Source: Candidatus Binatia bacterium
GTDB taxonomy: Bacteria > Desulfobacterota_B > Binatia > UBA9968
Assembly (NCBI GenBank): GCA_025922795.1
Contig: JAICHC010000142.1
Span: 1-7,098, forward strand
Direction of reading: 5' to 3'
DNA: 7,098 bases
Below are positions 5,767 to 7,098 of the stretch, piece after piece. Position numbers and translations under genes: made by a program. The notes beneath the pieces were generated by a model. It saw only the letters and a list, made by a program, of their open reading frames with translations. It was not told the DNA's origin and searched no databases. The number at the start of each line of letters is the position of its first letter. Positions within the stretch are counted from its first letter, which is position 1.

Positions 5767-6765
5767 TCATTGCCACAGTTTCTGAATGAAACCCTCCTTT
5801 TCGAGTTCCTCGAAAAAACGCGCATCGATGAACTGTTCGGGCTTAAGATTAGCGACACGCGGATCGGTTTCCCGCATTTGATCCAGGACGGTCTTAAGAG
5901 ATTCGCGCGAAGGGCGCGGAACGCGCGGAATATTGCGCACGATGTACATCTCATAAAGCTCGTCGAACATCGCCGCGTCGCTGCTGCGCAGATATTTTTG
6001 CATGATCTCGATCGATGGGCCACGGTGGGTCTTGGCAAAGTGAACCCCCTCGACGAAACCGCGGGTAAATTTTCTCACGGTGTTTTCATTACGCTTGATG
6101 AAAGATCGCGTCGTGACCGCCGAGGAAGTCGGAAAATTGATGCCGAGCTTGGCGATGTCCACCAGCTCACGGAAGCCCTCCCGCCGCCCGAGAATGGCCA
6201 GCTCGGCATTGACCACCGCAGCGTCCAGCGCTCCGGCGCGCAGTGAATTGTAGACATCGGTGACACCGCCGACCTGAATCACGGTGAAATCACGCTGGCG
6301 TTTGATCGGCCACTGCTCCTCGGCGTAGCGCAAACCGAAATCCGTGGCTGAGCCGAAGCGCGAGATACCGATCCTTTTGCCCTTGAGATCTTCGGGCCGC
6401 TTGATCTCGGGACGAGTCATCACGACGAAAGTCATCACGTTCATCGAGCTGGCGACGACGACCAAATCGCCGCCGGCAAGATTGGCGTTGATGACCGCAC
6501 CGCCGGTGAAAACGCCGATTGGTACTTCGCCCGACTGCACCACCTGACCCGCGCGCCCGCCGCCCGCGACGTAGACAAGCTCCACGTCGAGTCCATGCTT
6601 GCGGAAAATGCCGGCTTCGTAGGGGATCCAGAAGGTCGCTTGCGAACCGCCGAGCGCGCTGTACGCCAGGCGCACTTTTTCCAGCGAAGCTTGGGCCAGA
6701 GCCTGCGGCGTGAAAGATAAGAATAATGAACCCGCCAAGAGCGACCAAAAAATAGACTTTTTCAT
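5767..6765 (-). CDS. NMT1/TAXI-like periplasmic substrate-binding protein (ABC-type), orphan
   Basis: A 332-residue secreted solute-binding protein of the same broad group as the gene at 93-1130. The ATG at 6765 has AAGGAG (complement of 6770-6775) four bases upstream and opens with MKKSIFWSLLAGSLFLSF, a standard signal peptide with probable cleavage after QALA (residue 24). An upstream ATG at 6849 would place 28 polar residues in front and overlap the HAD gene, so it is rejected. Family landmarks are FWIPYEAGIFRKHGLDVEL (45-63), glycine-rich VAGGGRAGQ (66-74), RPEDLKGKRIGISRFGSATD (123-142), NSLRAGALDAAVV (173-185) and C-terminal LEKEGFIQKLW (321-331), which matches the equivalent tail of the other binding protein. 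No transporter subunits adjoin it. It begins 19 bases after the HAD stop and is likely translated from the same mRNA. Ligand unknown. Confidence 0.88.
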   Translation of the reverse strand: MKKSIFWSLLAGSLFLSFTPQALAQASLEKVRLAYSALGGSQATFWIPYEAGIFRKHGLDVELVYVAGGGRAGQVVQSGEVPIGVFTGGAVINANLAGGDLVVVASSMNVMTFVVMTRPEIKRPEDLKGKRIGISRFGSATDFGLRYAEEQWPIKRQRDFTVIQVGGVTDVYNSLRAGALDAAVVNAELAILGRREGFRELVDIAKLGINFPTSSAVTTRSFIKRNENTVRKFTRGFVEGVHFAKTHRGPSIEIMQKYLRSSDAAMFDELYEMYIVRNIPRVPRPSRESLKTVLDQMRETDPRVANLKPEQFIDARFFEELEKEGFIQKLWQ

Positions 6766-6776
6766 AAATCTCCTTC

Positions 6777-6800
6777 CGGCAGACTCAAACGAATCTGCCG
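6777..6800 (-). promoter_or_regulatory. stem-loop enclosing the HAD stop codon and abutting the binding-protein ribosome site
   Basis: Bases 6777-6786 pair with 6791-6800 around a four-base loop. In minus-strand RNA all ten pairs form, including one G-U (6784/6793); in plus-strand RNA that pair is a C-A mismatch, so the structure suits the minus transcript. The HAD stop TGA (6787-6785) is inside the hairpin, and the AAGGAG of binding protein 2 starts one base beyond the stem. It may protect or process the intercistronic mRNA, or couple translation of the two genes. On the plus strand it is followed by TTTTT (6801-6805) and would read as an antisense terminator. Confidence 0.5.
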
Positions 6801-7098
6801 TTTTTAGCCGCGGCGCGCGACAAGAGCTGCTGCAGGGGCTCATCCGCAAGCGACTTCAGGCAATGATCGGCGTGGGCCAACGATAGGCATTGCGTCATCG
6901 GGTTCGGTACCGCAATACAGAATAGTCCGGCCGCGCGTGCCGCGGCAACGCCGTTGGGCGAATCTTCGAAGGCAATCGCTTCCCGCGGCGCAATGCCGAT
7001 CGCGTCGAGCACGGCCAGATACGGAGCGGGAGCCGGTTTGTGAGCTCCGGTATCTTCGAAGCATTTGGTGACGTGAAAAAATTCCAACAGGTTGAGCC
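6785..7098 (-). CDS. HAD-superfamily phosphatase/phosphoglucomutase-like protein, C-terminal part (5' end outside window)
   Basis: The frame is open from the window edge to the TGA at 6785-6787, about 104 codons, all C-terminal. It shows the second half of the HAD fold: KPAPAPYLAVLDAIGI contains the motif III lysine, and EAIAFEDSPNGVAAARAAG contains motif IV, with the E-D pair that binds magnesium followed by the conserved SxxG turn. This arrangement is that of the subfamily IA/beta-phosphoglucomutase-like enzymes (GmhB-unrelated, 'haloacid dehalogenase-like, variant 3'). The nucleophile DxD and the cap domain lie upstream, outside the window. A TTG at 7087 is an internal leucine, not a start. 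Typical substrates are phosphosugars or 2-phosphoglycolate. It precedes binding protein 2 by 19 bases. Confidence 0.85.
   Translation of the reverse strand, partial: LNLLEFFHVTKCFEDTGAHKPAPAPYLAVLDAIGIAPREAIAFEDSPNGVAAARAAGLFCIAVPNPMTQCLSLAHADHCLKSLADEPLQQLLSRAAAKNGRFV

Noticed and set aside
5668..6246. 192-codon plus-strand frame opposite binding protein 2
   Set aside because: Antisense to a complete binding-protein gene with Shine-Dalgarno and signal peptide; no domain seen.
1..7098. CRISPR array, tRNA, rRNA, toxin-antitoxin or prophage genes
   Set aside because: I looked on both strands and saw no regularly spaced direct repeats, cloverleaf-like segments, or small paired genes of those kinds.

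Overview
The window carries seven bacterial protein genes in a convergent layout. It looks like a moderately GC-rich, Gram-negative-type genome: both substrate-binding proteins have Sec signal peptides ending in AxA-like cleavage sites, and the intergenic repeats are short and degenerate. Solitary NMT1/TAXI-like binding proteins, an uncharacterised MFS carrier, a VOC protein and a LOG protein together are typical of uncultivated soil or groundwater Proteobacteria-like lineages such as Binatota or 'Deltaproteobacteria' bins. That taxonomic guess rests on gene style only. No rRNA, tRNA, CRISPR array, phage gene or transposase is visible.

Plus-strand half (1-3177). Reading order is: an NMT1/TAXI-like periplasmic substrate-binding protein (93-1130); a 156-base gap with a GC-rich stem-loop; a 12-helix-type MFS carrier (1287-2525); a 259-base gap holding two recognisable short dispersed-repeat-like elements; and a small VOC-fold metalloenzyme-like protein (2785-3177).

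Convergence point (3178-3276). A 35-base hairpin lies between the two converging genes. It has a T-run on the minus side and fits a bidirectional terminator.

Minus-strand half (7098-3277). Reading right to left: the C-terminal part of a HAD-family phosphatase cut by the window end; a second NMT1/TAXI-like binding protein starting 19 bases after it; a CLC-type chloride/proton antiporter with a C-terminal TrkA-C-like domain; and a LOG-family nucleotide 5'-monophosphate phosphoribohydrolase. HAD and binding protein 2 look cotranscribed, with a stem-loop enclosing the HAD stop codon directly upstream of the binding protein's Shine-Dalgarno. CLC and LOG, with gaps of 148 and 110 bases, may or may not share that transcript.

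How they work together: there is no clear pathway. Both binding proteins lack an ABC permease or ATPase in the window, so their import partners must be elsewhere. I see no strong sign of a new defence, mobile or biosynthetic system; the points most worth a second look are the intergenic RNA or repeat structures and the paired orphan binding proteins.
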